Assembly (NCBI GenBank): GCA_052139675.1 | Contig: JBKQWE010000053.1 | Coordinates: forward strand, 9,797-73,796 | Length of the DNA: 64,000 nt | Direction of reading: 5' to 3' | Source of the DNA: JBEKCB01 sp052139675 | Lineage (GTDB): Bacteria; Planctomycetota; Brocadiia; CAIUPP01 | Part shown: positions 49,688 to 58,639 of the stretch, one piece after another | Numbering within the stretch: the stretch's first letter is position 1 | Layout: each line of letters starts with the position of its first letter | Translations under genes and position numbers: made by a program | Notes under the pieces: model-generated | What the model was told of the DNA's origin: nothing | Seen by the model: only the letters and a program-made list of their open reading frames with translations | Database searches by the model: none

Positions 49688-50463
49688 TCTGCGCGCGCGA
49701 ATGGTGGGACTATCGCGAAGCGGCCATGCAGCTCGCCTGGCGCGAGATTCGCGTGCGCTTCAAGCAATCGTTCCTCGGCGTCGCCTGGACGGTCATTCAG
49801 CCGCTGAGCCTGATGATCCTCTTCACGATCATCTTCACGCGGTTCCTGAAAGTGCCTTCGGAGAATTATCCGTACCCGATCTTCATCTACTCCGTCCTGC
49901 TGCCGTGGGGCCTGTTCAGCACCGGCCTCATCCGCGCCACCAGCAGCATCACCAACAATGCCGGCCTGATCCAGAAGATCTACATCCCGCGCGAGATATT
50001 CATCGTCGTTTCCCTGGCGCCGCCGGTGGCGGATTTCCTGCTCTCCGCGGTGATCTACGTCGGGCTCATGGCCTGGTTTCACGTGGCGCCCACCTGGCAG
50101 ATGCTGTGGTTCTTCCCGCTGCTGGCCGCGGAGGTCCTGCTCATCCTGGGAATCGGCATCTGGCTGGCAACGTTCAACGCATTCTATCGCGACGCCAGCA
50201 GCGCGCTGGGACTGCTCCTGCAACTGTGGTTCTACGCCACGCCCATCTTCTATCCGCTGACGAGCGTGCCCGCGCGGTTCGTGCCGTTCTACCGTTTGAA
50301 CCCCGCCGTCGGCATCATGGACGGCTTCCGGGATGTGCTGCTTAAAGGCCTGCCGCCGGACCCGGCGCTCATGGCCATCTCGCTCGGGTGGACCGTTTTC
50401 CTGCTCCTCGGCGGCTTGCTCCTCTTTCGGCAGGCCGAGGGCTATTTTGCGGATGTGCTCTGA
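49684..50463 (+). CDS. wzm: ABC-2 polysaccharide export permease (Wzm type)
   Basis: 259 residues with six membrane helices, typical of the inner-membrane subunit that moves lipid-linked polysaccharide. Family motifs are MQLAWREIRVRFKQSFLGVA, FTIIFTRFLKVPSENYPYPI and the C-terminal YATPIFYPLTSVPARF, VPFYRLNPAVGIMDGFRDVL. It is encoded directly before its ATPase (TGATG overlap). This indicates ABC-transporter-dependent assembly, in which the chain is finished in the cytoplasm, rather than Wzy/Wzx assembly. Confidence 0.93.
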   Translation: MICAREWWDYREAAMQLAWREIRVRFKQSFLGVAWTVIQPLSLMILFTIIFTRFLKVPSENYPYPIFIYSVLLPWGLFSTGLIRATSSITNNAGLIQKIYIPREIFIVVSLAPPVADFLLSAVIYVGLMAWFHVAPTWQMLWFFPLLAAEVLLILGIGIWLATFNAFYRDASSALGLLLQLWFYATPIFYPLTSVPARFVPFYRLNPAVGIMDGFRDVLLKGLPPDPALMAISLGWTVFLLLGGLLLFRQAEGYFADVL

Positions 50464-51686
50464 TGGGCAAGCCCGCTGTCGTCGTGGACCATCTCTGGAA
50501 GCGCTACCACAAGCGCTTCGGGACCAGCACGCTCTGGAGCCTCTTCGGCCGGCGCGAGCGCACGGACGACGAATTCTGGGCGCTGAAGGACGTCTCGTTC
50601 GAGGTGCAGCCCGGCGAATGCCTCGGCATCATCGGCCCGAACGGCAGCGGCAAGAGCACGCTTCTGAAGATCCTCAGCCGCATCACCAAGCCGACGCGCG
50701 GACGGATCGAGGTCAACGGCCGCGTCGCCAGCATGCTCGAGGTCGGCACCGGCTTCCATCCCGACCTCACCGGGCGCGAGAATATCTACCTCAACGGCGC
50801 CGTCCTGGGCATGAAGCGGGCGGAGATCAGGAAGCGCTTCGACGAGATCGTCGCCTTCAGCGGCGTGGAGGCGTTCATAGACGTGCCCGTCAAGCGCTAC
50901 AGCTCCGGCATGTACGTGCGCCTGGCTTTCGCCGTCGCGGCGCACATCCAGACCGACATCCTCATCATGGACGAGGTCCTCGCCGTCGGCGACGCGGAGT
51001 TCCAGAACAAGTGCCTCGGAAAAATGGAGAGCGCCGCCAGCGAGGGCCGCACCGTGCTCTTCGTCAGCCACAACATGGCGGCGATCAGGGCGCTTTGCAG
51101 CAAAGCGCATTGGCTGGACCAGGGAAGGACTATGGAGGTCGGCGACAGCGCCTCCGTGGTCGGCCGCTACATCGAGGGCGCCGCCCGGCTGGCGGACCGG
51201 CCGCTGTCCGACCGAACCGACCGCGAGGGAGACGGGAGCGTGCGGTTCACCTTCGTGACCGTGGAGGGCGTGACGCCGGACGGGCCGCGCGCGGTGATCG
51301 GCGCGAACGACCGGATCCGGATCCGCATGGGCTATCGCGCCTCGAAGGCGCCGGGCGCGCTGGCCTTCCGCGTGAGCATCGGCGACTATACCCGCGGCGG
51401 AATTTATTTTCTCGACAGCGACGCGGCGGGCGGGTTCACGGCGCCGCCGGCCCTGGAAGGAGTGGCCGAGTGCTGCACGGGGCCGGCTCGCATCAGCCCC
51501 GGGCCATGTTACGTCAACATCGCCGTATTCAACAACGGCCGGCGCGCCGACCGCGTTGCTTACGCGCACAATTTCATGGTTGAGCCGGCCGGCTTCGACG
51601 GGCTGCGCAACCTGCCGCCGCGGCAGCATGCGCTTGGCCTCATCGAGCAACGGTGGACCGCGCATGCTGAAAGGGCGCCAGGATGA
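50463..51686 (+). CDS. wzt: ABC polysaccharide export ATPase with C-terminal carbohydrate-binding domain (Wzt type)
   Basis: 407 residues. Walker A GPNGSGKST, the polysaccharide-exporter signature YSSGMYVRLAFAVAAH, and ILIMDEVLAVGDAEFQNKCL are characteristic of Wzt/KpsT/TagH. After about 245 a beta-rich C-terminal domain (VRFTFVTVEGVTPDGPRAVI, YRASKAPGALAFRVSIGDYT, CYVNIAVFNNGRRADRV) matches the Wzt sugar-binding domain that reads the chain end in O8/O9a systems. That implies export specificity for a modified, probably methylated, terminus; two methyltransferase genes follow in the operon. Confidence 0.93.
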   Translation: MGKPAVVVDHLWKRYHKRFGTSTLWSLFGRRERTDDEFWALKDVSFEVQPGECLGIIGPNGSGKSTLLKILSRITKPTRGRIEVNGRVASMLEVGTGFHPDLTGRENIYLNGAVLGMKRAEIRKRFDEIVAFSGVEAFIDVPVKRYSSGMYVRLAFAVAAHIQTDILIMDEVLAVGDAEFQNKCLGKMESAASEGRTVLFVSHNMAAIRALCSKAHWLDQGRTMEVGDSASVVGRYIEGAARLADRPLSDRTDREGDGSVRFTFVTVEGVTPDGPRAVIGANDRIRIRMGYRASKAPGALAFRVSIGDYTRGGIYFLDSDAAGGFTAPPALEGVAECCTGPARISPGPCYVNIAVFNNGRRADRVAYAHNFMVEPAGFDGLRNLPPRQHALGLIEQRWTAHAERAPG

Positions 51687-52672
51687 GCACGCGCAATGGG
51701 GACGGCTCCGCCGCGCCCTTCCCGCCGATCTCGGTCATCGTCCCGACGCTGGACGGCCTGACGCTGCTTCAGCAGTGCCTGCCGCCGGTCCTCAACGACC
51801 TCACGCGGAACAGCCCAAAGAGCGAAATCCTCGTTGCGGACGACGGCAGCGCCGACGGAAGCGCGGCCTATGTTGCGAGCCTCGGGGAAAGGGTCCGGTT
51901 CTGCCGAAACCCTGCGGCCCGAGGCTTCGCCACGAACGTCAATCAGGCCGCGCGGCAGGCCCGCCACGAGTTTCTGTTCCTCCTGAATAACGACGTGCTG
52001 GTCACGCCCGGGATCATGCCGAAGCTGGCGCGGCATTTCGCGGCGCCTGACGTTTTCGCCGTTTCCCCCAGCGCCCTCATCACGAGGAATGGAGTGTCCT
52101 TCAACGAAATGCCGACGCGCGGTTTCTGGCAATCCGGCCTGATCCTGGCCAGCCAGTATCGCCAGCCGCCGACGCCGCCGCCGGACGGCGCGCAGGATAC
52201 GTTCCACGTCAGCGGCGGTTTCTCGATGGTCCGCCGGGCGATGTTCGAAACGCTTGGCGGGTTCGACGAGATCTTCCGCCCATTCTACTGGGAGGACGTG
52301 GACTTATCGCTTCGAGCCCGGCGCCGCGGCTGGCGCGTCCTGCATGACGCGGGGGCCGTCGTTCATCACAGGCACCAGGCTACGATCGTGGCGCGGCATT
52401 CGCGCGATTATATCGAGCAGGTCAGTTGGCGAAACATCTTTCTGCTGAACTGGAAGCACCTTCCGCCGGAGATCGTGGCGGATCGGCATCTGCCGCGCCT
52501 CATGGACATCTTCCTGCATGGCCGCTGGTCGTATGAGGGTTTCCTGGCCGCCCTGGAATTCTACCCGCACGCGGCTCGGCAACGGAGAATTCTGGAGCAA
52601 CATGACAAGACTCCGCTGACGGAGATCATTGATTTTAGGCACAGTGAAGAGGGTTGGAGAATTCTTCCCTGA
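51683..52672 (+). CDS. glycosyltransferase family 2 (rhamnosyltransferase-like)
   Basis: 329 residues. ISVIVPTLDGLTLLQQCLPP, EILVADDGSADGSAAYVASL, FLFLLNNDVLVTPGIMPKLA (the DxD replaced by NND, as in rhamnosyltransferases) and FRPFYWEDVDLSLRARRRGW with the catalytic ED motif define it. The start overlaps the Wzt stop (ATGA). Probably adds a deoxyhexose such as rhamnose to the growing chain; donor and linkage are not readable. Confidence 0.9.
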   Translation: MSTRNGDGSAAPFPPISVIVPTLDGLTLLQQCLPPVLNDLTRNSPKSEILVADDGSADGSAAYVASLGERVRFCRNPAARGFATNVNQAARQARHEFLFLLNNDVLVTPGIMPKLARHFAAPDVFAVSPSALITRNGVSFNEMPTRGFWQSGLILASQYRQPPTPPPDGAQDTFHVSGGFSMVRRAMFETLGGFDEIFRPFYWEDVDLSLRARRRGWRVLHDAGAVVHHRHQATIVARHSRDYIEQVSWRNIFLLNWKHLPPEIVADRHLPRLMDIFLHGRWSYEGFLAALEFYPHAARQRRILEQHDKTPLTEIIDFRHSEEGWRILP

Positions 52673-52684
52673 GGAGGACCTTTC

Positions 52685-52993
52685 ATGTGGTTATTTTACC
52701 TGTGGCTTTCAGCGCTTTCTCTCCTCGCAGCCTTGCAGACCTGGGTCCTTTTCAGGCATCGGCGATATTTAATGGGTTTCGACGAGCGGTCGGAGCGTCT
52801 GAAATGGCAGATGGACGTGCTCTCCAGCCAAATGCCGAGTCTCATGAAGGACGGCGTCAGGCGGCGCATTGACGAACTTCGCAGGAAGTGGGCCGCGGGC
52901 GAGCCGCCGAACCTCTCCGACGTGCAGAAGGAATGCGACGAGTTTCTGCGCGGCATAGAGAAGGAAATGGCGCAGGTGGAGCGGGATCACTGA
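52685..52993 (+). CDS. small protein with membrane anchor and coiled coil
   Basis: 102 residues, not recognised. A hydrophobic segment (LFYLWLSALSLLAALQTWVL, residues 3-22) followed by basic RHRR anchors it, then long charged helices (LKWQMDVLSSQMPSLMKDGV, VQKECDEFLRGIEKEMAQVE). GGAGG precedes the ATG. It lies inside the polysaccharide operon, between glycosyltransferases, and may scaffold them at the membrane; a second small helical protein (55504-55890) lies nearby. Confidence 0.65.
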   Translation: MWLFYLWLSALSLLAALQTWVLFRHRRYLMGFDERSERLKWQMDVLSSQMPSLMKDGVRRRIDELRRKWAAGEPPNLSDVQKECDEFLRGIEKEMAQVERDH

Positions 52994-52997
52994 ACGA

Positions 52998-54272
52998 ATG
53001 AAGATCGGCCTGGACATCCCGGACTTCTCGCCGGCGCGCAACTCGGGGATCGAGCGCTACACCCGGAACCTGCTGCGCGCGCTCCACCGCAACGCGGGGT
53101 CGCACGAACTTTCTCTCTACCTGTGCAGCCCGCCCGGATGGGTGGAGAAGGACACGTTGGCGGGCCTGGCGCAGCTCCTGCCCGGCGTGCCCGTTCACGT
53201 GGTGTTCGACGGGCTGGTCCCTCATTTCCCGGGGGAACTGAACACGGCCCGGCGTCTGCGGCTCTCCCGCGCACTGGCGCCGGCGGACGGCATGCTGCGG
53301 CGGTTTTACCGGCGTTTCAACCGCTCCACCTCTCCGTGGGTCAGCCCGCTGCGCAGGGCCTGTGCTGAGGCGAAAGAGGTCGAGGCGCCGGATGTTCTGC
53401 ATCACCTGCTGTACGTCCACTATCCCTTCCGGCGAGGGCCGAGCCTCGCGACGATCTACGATCTCGTGCCGCTGCTCTTCCCGCAATGGATCCCCAAGGA
53501 GGTTCGCGCGGGCCTGCGGCCGACCTTTCGCTTTGCGCGGAACTGCGCCGCGGTAATCGCCACGTCCGAAAACACGCGGCAGGACGTCCACCGGCAACTG
53601 CACGTGCCGCTGGATCGAATTCACGTGGTTCCCCTGGCCGCCGACGAAGTCTTCACCCCCGAGCCCGATCCGGCGCTCGTGCGAGAGCGGCTGGCGCCGT
53701 GCGGACTCGCGGATCGCCCATTTCTGCTGTACGCCGGCAGGCTGGAACCGCGGAAGAACATCCCGGGACTGGTTCGAGCTTACGCGCGGGTGCGGAGTGA
53801 GTCGCCCGGGGCCGCGCCGCTGCTCGTGCTGGCGGGGGCGAAAGGATGGAGCTACGAGCCGATCTTCCGGGAGGTCGAGCGCCTGGGTTTGGCGAATGAA
53901 GTGCGCCACCTCCAGGCGCCCGACGACGCCACCCAGGCGGCGCTGATGAACGCGGCGCTGGCGCTGGTCTATCCCTCTTTCTACGAAGGGTTCGGCCTGC
54001 CGCCGCTTGAGGCGATGGCCTGCGGCTGCCCCGTGATCGCCTCGAACAACTCCTCGCTGCCGGAGGTGGTGGCCGACGCGGCGATCCAGGTGGACCCGAG
54101 GGACGAACCGGCGCTTGCGCAGGCGATGCGGGCGGTCGTCACGCGGCCGGAACTGCGGGCTTCGCTGCGCGAGCGAGGTCTGAGGCGCGCGAAGCTTTTT
54201 TCATGGGACCGGGTCGCGCGCGAGACGCTGGACGTATACGCCCGCGTCGCGCCGAGCGGGAGACAACCATGA
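52998..54272 (+). CDS. glycosyltransferase family 4
   Basis: 424 residues with the GT-B fold: N-terminal MKIGLDIPDFSPARNSGIER, the donor-domain start LLYAGRLEPRKNIPGLVRAY, and the Ex7E motif in YEGFGLPPLEAMACGCPVIA. It resembles mannosyltransferases. The next gene is a paralogue (GLDIGAQWVGARTGIGRYMA at the same position). It starts 4 bp after the small coiled-coil gene and ends with an ATGA overlap. Confidence 0.93.
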   Translation: MKIGLDIPDFSPARNSGIERYTRNLLRALHRNAGSHELSLYLCSPPGWVEKDTLAGLAQLLPGVPVHVVFDGLVPHFPGELNTARRLRLSRALAPADGMLRRFYRRFNRSTSPWVSPLRRACAEAKEVEAPDVLHHLLYVHYPFRRGPSLATIYDLVPLLFPQWIPKEVRAGLRPTFRFARNCAAVIATSENTRQDVHRQLHVPLDRIHVVPLAADEVFTPEPDPALVRERLAPCGLADRPFLLYAGRLEPRKNIPGLVRAYARVRSESPGAAPLLVLAGAKGWSYEPIFREVERLGLANEVRHLQAPDDATQAALMNAALALVYPSFYEGFGLPPLEAMACGCPVIASNNSSLPEVVADAAIQVDPRDEPALAQAMRAVVTRPELRASLRERGLRRAKLFSWDRVARETLDVYARVAPSGRQP

Positions 54273-55507
54273 TCGTCGGCCTGGACATCGGCGCGCAGTG
54301 GGTGGGTGCGCGCACGGGCATCGGGCGCTACATGGCCGCGCTGGCGGTGTGGCTGCCGAAGGCCGCGCCGGAGACGCGCGTCGAGGTATTCCTGGACCGC
54401 CGGCCCGAGATGGTGAACGAGGAGGAGTGGGCGGCGCTGCGGGCGATGTTCCCGGCGGCGACGGTGCGCGCCTGCTCGGGCCGCTTGCCGGTCTATGCCC
54501 CGTCGGCGACGCGCAAGGCGCGCCGCTGGCGGGTCGGCCCGCTGCTGCGACCGCTCGACCCGATCGTGCAAAGGTTCTGCGAAGCGGTCAATGAGGGTGC
54601 TTCGCCCTGGGCGCGCGCGATCAAGCGCCTGCGCTGCCCGCCGGATGCCGGCCGGGCGGAGGTGGTGCATATTATGCTCCGTCCGAGCTACCCGTGGCGG
54701 CGGCGCGGGAACGTGATGACGATCCATGATATCATTCCGTTGACGAACCCGGAATGGGTGCCGGCGCCGGACGTGCGGCGGATGCGCGCCCAGTTGGACT
54801 TCGCCCGCCGATACTGCCGGGCGGTGGTCACGGATTCCGAGTTCGTCCGACGCCAGTTGATCGCCCGCGGCTTGGGCCCGGAGCGCGTGACGGCCGTGCC
54901 GCTGGCCTGCGCGCCGGCCTTCCGCCCGCGCGATCCGGCTCACCAGGCCGCCTGTCGCGCGGCGGTCGGATTGGGCGCGGAGGAGTCGTTCGTCCTGTTC
55001 GTCGGGACGCTCGACCCGCGCAAGAACCTGCGCACGCTCCTGGCGGCGAGTGCGGCGGTACGATCGCAGGCCCCGCACCGGCTCGTGGTGGTCGGGAAAA
55101 ATCCGTACGGCCCGGACCCGGAACTGGCCGGGCAAGGCATATTGCACCGGACGGGAGTCGCCGATGAGACGCTGGCCGGCCTGATGAGCGCGGCGGCGCT
55201 CTTTGTCCTGCCGTCGCTGGCCGAGGGCTTCGGGCTGCCGGCGCTGGAGGCCATGGCCTGCGGCTGCCCGGTGATCGCGAGCAACACGACCTCGCTGCCG
55301 GAGGTCGCCGGCGACGCGGCGATTTGGGTTGACCCGCTGGATGCGGACGCGTTGGCGGAGCGGCTGCGGGCGCTGCTGCGGGATCAGTCGCTGCGCCGGG
55401 ACCTTCGAGCCAAGGGCCTGGCGCGCGCCGCGCAGTTTTCCTGGGAGCGCACGGCGCGGGAGACCTTCGCGGTCTATCGGCGCGTGGCGCAGGAGGATCG
55501 TCCGTGA
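54269..55507 (+). CDS. glycosyltransferase family 4, paralogue of the preceding gene
   Basis: 412 residues. The same layout as its neighbour: GLDIGAQWVGARTGIGRYMA, FVLFVGTLDPRKNLRTLLAA, LAEGFGLPALEAMACGCPVI, and TSLPEVAGDAAIWVDPLDAD. The pair probably arose by tandem duplication and may add two successive or alternating hexoses. ATGA and GTGA overlaps link it to both neighbours. Confidence 0.93.
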   Translation: MIVGLDIGAQWVGARTGIGRYMAALAVWLPKAAPETRVEVFLDRRPEMVNEEEWAALRAMFPAATVRACSGRLPVYAPSATRKARRWRVGPLLRPLDPIVQRFCEAVNEGASPWARAIKRLRCPPDAGRAEVVHIMLRPSYPWRRRGNVMTIHDIIPLTNPEWVPAPDVRRMRAQLDFARRYCRAVVTDSEFVRRQLIARGLGPERVTAVPLACAPAFRPRDPAHQAACRAAVGLGAEESFVLFVGTLDPRKNLRTLLAASAAVRSQAPHRLVVVGKNPYGPDPELAGQGILHRTGVADETLAGLMSAAALFVLPSLAEGFGLPALEAMACGCPVIASNTTSLPEVAGDAAIWVDPLDADALAERLRALLRDQSLRRDLRAKGLARAAQFSWERTARETFAVYRRVAQEDRP

Positions 55508-55890
55508 GCGAACCGATGTGGGACGAGGAGCAGATGCTCAAGGCCCGCCGAGAACTGGATGAGCGGCTGAGCGAGGCGCGCGAGGAGATCCTGCGGCGCC
55601 CGTTCCGGCTGCCGCCGCTTGCGGATACCGAGAAGGCCGGGCCGTTGCTGGCCCTGTGCGACGCGCTGGAACTGCGCTTGCGCGAGGCCGAGCGCCTGGC
55701 GAACCCGTTGTCCGCGCCGCATGCGGGGCGATTCCTTTTTCTGCAGCGCATCGTCCGCCGCATCATGCGCCCGACGCTGGAACACCAGGTGCGGATGAAC
55801 GCGGCAACGCTGGCGGCGTTGCGCGCCGAGGCGCAGCTCTTGCAGGCGATGGTCGCGGCGCAATACCCGGCGCCGGAGGCGGGCGAATGA
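55504..55890 (+). CDS. small helical protein of unknown function
   Basis: 128 residues from GTG 55504 overlapping the upstream stop (GTGA). It is almost all helix: MWDEEQMLKARRELDERLSE, ALCDALELRLREAERLANPL, FLQRIVRRIMRPTLEHQVRM. No membrane segment and no catalytic motif. The heptad-like pattern suggests coiled coils that could hold glycosyltransferases together. It overlaps the next glycosyltransferase start (ATGA). Confidence 0.65.
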   Translation: MSEPMWDEEQMLKARRELDERLSEAREEILRRPFRLPPLADTEKAGPLLALCDALELRLREAERLANPLSAPHAGRFLFLQRIVRRIMRPTLEHQVRMNAATLAALRAEAQLLQAMVAAQYPAPEAGE

Positions 55891-57059
55891 GGGTTCTGCT
55901 GAGCACCGTCCGGCATCCGCCGTTCAGCTACGGCGGGGTCGGAGTTTATACGGACTTTCTGGCCGGCGCCTTGAGCCGGATGGGCCACGTCGCGCACGTC
56001 GTCACGTCGGGCGAAGCCCTGTCGCGGCGAATCGCACCGGGGCATTTCGTTCATTACCTGCCTTTCCCCGATCGCTCGCCCTTCGGCACGGGCATCCTGG
56101 GCGACGCGCTCGCCTGGAGCATGCCGCTCTGGCAGGCGGCGGAGGAGATTGACCGGCGATGGGGACTCGACCTCATCGAGACGCCGAATAACGTCCCCGA
56201 GGCCATGCACGGCCTGCTGGCGGCGCGCGCCGGCAGGCATCCGGTCGTGGTCCGGATGAGCACGCCGACCGCCCTGTGGCAGGTGAATGACGGATGGAAA
56301 CTGGAGGGCGAGCGGCTCACCGTCTGCGCGGTGGAAGAGGGACTCCTGAAGTGCGCCCGCGGGCTCATCGCCAACACGCAGGCCGTTCTTGAGGATGCCC
56401 GGCGTTGCTTCGCTCTGCCGGAGAGTCTCCGGCCTCAAGTCATTCATCCCGGCCTGCCCGCCGATTACGGAGTCCTGAGCCCGCCGCCGGACATGAATGG
56501 CGAGGTGCGAGTGCTGGTGCTCTCGCGCCTGCAACCGTCGAAGGGGGCGCGTGCGCTGCTGGCGGCGATTCCGCCGGTCCTCGCGCGCGACCGGCGCGTG
56601 CGGTTCGACATCGTCGCGCGCGACGTGCCGCCCTGGACCTTCGGCGCCGATTTCCGGAAGAGCCGGCCCGACCTGCTGGACCGCGTGAAGTTCCATTCCG
56701 GGATCACGGAGGACCGGAAGAAGGAACTGCTGCGCCGCTGCCACCTGATGGTCGCGCCCTCGCATTATGAGTCTTTCGGGATGATGTACGTGGAGGCGAT
56801 GGCCTTCGGGCGCGCGACGATCGGCTGCCCGGTCGGCGGAGTGCCGGAGATCGTCCTGGATGGGCAGACCGGTCTTCTGGTAAGACCCGACGACGAAGGC
56901 GCGCTCGCGGAGGCGATCCTCTCGCTGGCGGCCGACCCGCAGCGTTGCGCCGCGATGGGGCGGGCCGGATACGAGCGTTTCCGCGAGCGCTTCACGGCCG
57001 AGCGCATGGCCGAGGAGACGCTGGCGTTTTATAAGTCGGTCTTGGAAAAGGCGTTATGA
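55887..57059 (+). CDS. glycosyltransferase family 4
   Basis: 390 residues. N-terminal MRVLLSTVRHPPFSYGGVGV with the Gly-rich GG-VG loop, LVLSRLQPSKGARALLAAIP at the start of the donor domain, and the Ex7E motif in SHYESFGMMYVEAMAFGRAT then VGGVPEIV. This pattern fits retaining GT4 enzymes using UDP- or GDP-sugars. It ends 27 bp before the methyltransferase gene, the largest gap inside the operon. Confidence 0.92.
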   Translation: MRVLLSTVRHPPFSYGGVGVYTDFLAGALSRMGHVAHVVTSGEALSRRIAPGHFVHYLPFPDRSPFGTGILGDALAWSMPLWQAAEEIDRRWGLDLIETPNNVPEAMHGLLAARAGRHPVVVRMSTPTALWQVNDGWKLEGERLTVCAVEEGLLKCARGLIANTQAVLEDARRCFALPESLRPQVIHPGLPADYGVLSPPPDMNGEVRVLVLSRLQPSKGARALLAAIPPVLARDRRVRFDIVARDVPPWTFGADFRKSRPDLLDRVKFHSGITEDRKKELLRRCHLMVAPSHYESFGMMYVEAMAFGRATIGCPVGGVPEIVLDGQTGLLVRPDDEGALAEAILSLAADPQRCAAMGRAGYERFRERFTAERMAEETLAFYKSVLEKAL

Positions 57060-57086
57060 CATGAATCCGTGGAAAGGAGGCGACCG

Positions 57087-57791
57087 ATGAGCCGGTTGAG
57101 CCGGATACGCAACCGGGTGCGGCGATGGGTCTTCGGCCGCCCGCCGCCGCCTCCTCCGCTGGCGCAGGGACCGCGCCTCGAAGTGGACAAGCGGTACGCG
57201 GCCCAGTTGGTCTACGACATCGCGCGGGAGATGGACTCGTGGTCCTACGCCTGGGACGAGATGATGCTGATGGCGGCGGCCTTTCAATACCATCGCCCGT
57301 CGGTCGTGGTGGATATCGGCACACAGAACGGGCGGAGCGCGCGCATCTGGTATGAGCTGTCCATTCGCCTCGGAATCCCGGCCGAGATCCACACGATTGA
57401 CCTGGCGGACCCCAGGCACCCGCAGTACGCGGGCAAGGACCAGGGAGAGTTCATCCGCGGCCTGCCCGTCGTGCAGCACATCGGCGATGGCTTCACCATC
57501 GCCACGGAGATCCTCAGCGGCCGGCCTGCGGCGACCGCGCTCGTGTATCTGGACGACGACCATTCCTACGAGAATGTCCGCCGCGAACTCCAGTTGGTCG
57601 CGCTCATCCGGGAAGGATGCGTCCTGGTGCATGACAGCTTCTACCAGCCGGAGCCGGCGTATGACCGCGGCGTCTACCGGGCCATTGAAGACAGCCTGCC
57701 GGACTTGAACGTCGCGCAGGTGATTCACCTGCAGATCGGCCGCCCCGGCATGTCGTACCTCCGCGTCGGCAAGGCGGAGAAACGGCCATGA
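57087..57791 (+). CDS. class I SAM-dependent methyltransferase
   Basis: 234 residues from ATG 57087 with GGAAAGGAGG 5-6 nt upstream. A basic, Pro-rich N-terminus leads to a Rossmann-fold methyltransferase: VVVDIGTQNGRSARIWYELS is motif I, TALVYLDDDHSYENVRRELQ gives the acidic-HDH pattern of Methyltransf_24/cephalosporin-hydroxylase-like enzymes, and LVHDSFYQPEPA follows. It could O-methylate a sugar of the polymer. It overlaps the fucosyltransferase gene by ATGA. Confidence 0.85.
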   Translation: MSRLSRIRNRVRRWVFGRPPPPPPLAQGPRLEVDKRYAAQLVYDIAREMDSWSYAWDEMMLMAAAFQYHRPSVVVDIGTQNGRSARIWYELSIRLGIPAEIHTIDLADPRHPQYAGKDQGEFIRGLPVVQHIGDGFTIATEILSGRPAATALVYLDDDHSYENVRRELQLVALIREGCVLVHDSFYQPEPAYDRGVYRAIEDSLPDLNVAQVIHLQIGRPGMSYLRVGKAEKRP

Positions 57792-58639
57792 TCGTCGTCC
57801 GCCTGCGCGGCGGGCTGGGCAACCAGCTTTTTGAATACGCCTGCGGCCGCGCGCTGGCGTTGCGCAACGGCGCGGCGCTCAAGCTCGACCTGGTCCGTTA
57901 CCGCGACCGCTCCTACGCGGAGCCGCGGCCGTACCTGCTCGACCGGTTTCGGATCACCGCTGCAGAGGCCGGCGCGCTGGAGATGAAGCTCGCCCACGGC
58001 GGGCGCATCGCGCGGGCGCTGACGGTCCTGGCGCCTTCGCGGCGGTTCCGGACGTACTCCGACGAGGCGCTGCATTTTCAACCGGAAGTGGCCGCCGCGC
58101 GCGGGAACGTCTACCTGCTCGGTTACTGGCAATGCGAACGCTACTTCGCCGACTGCGCCGACACGGTGCGCAGCGAGTTCGCTCCGAGGGTCGAGCCGCA
58201 GGGTGAGAGCCTGCGACTCCTGCGCGAGATCGAGAACTGCGAGGCCGTCAGCGTCCACGTGCGGCGTGGCGATTACCTGACCGAGCCCGGCTACCAGGTC
58301 TGCGGCGTCGAATATTACCGGGGCGCGGCGGAACGCATCGCGAAGGCCGTCCGCGCGCCGCGTTACTACGTCTTCTCCGACGACCCGGCCTGGACGAAGG
58401 AAAACCTCGCGCTCCAGCCGGCCGTTTTCGTCGGCCGCAACGGCGAAGGCCGCCCCGAGGAAGACCTGCGGCTGATGAGCCGGTGCAAACATCACATCAT
58501 CGCCAACAGCACGTTCAGTTGGTGGGGCGCGTGGCTTGGCGACCACCCGGGGAAGATCGTCGTCGCGCCGCGCCGATGGTTCACGGATCCGAATCGGGAC
58601 TCGTCTGACATTGTCCCGGCGAGCTGGACATGCCTGTAG
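57788..58639 (+). CDS. GT11 alpha-1,2-fucosyltransferase
   Basis: 283 residues. The GT11 hallmarks are complete: GGLGNQLFEYACGRALALRN at the N-terminus, VSVHVRRGDYLTEPGYQVCG (HxRRxD donor motif) and HIIANSTFSWWGAWLGDHPG near the end. The enzyme transfers fucose from GDP-fucose to galactose or a similar acceptor, giving blood-group-H-like or related decorations. This predicts L-fucose in the surface polysaccharide. The stop lies 10 bp inside the next gene. Confidence 0.93.
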   Translation: MIVVRLRGGLGNQLFEYACGRALALRNGAALKLDLVRYRDRSYAEPRPYLLDRFRITAAEAGALEMKLAHGGRIARALTVLAPSRRFRTYSDEALHFQPEVAAARGNVYLLGYWQCERYFADCADTVRSEFAPRVEPQGESLRLLREIENCEAVSVHVRRGDYLTEPGYQVCGVEYYRGAAERIAKAVRAPRYYVFSDDPAWTKENLALQPAVFVGRNGEGRPEEDLRLMSRCKHHIIANSTFSWWGAWLGDHPGKIVVAPRRWFTDPNRDSSDIVPASWTCL

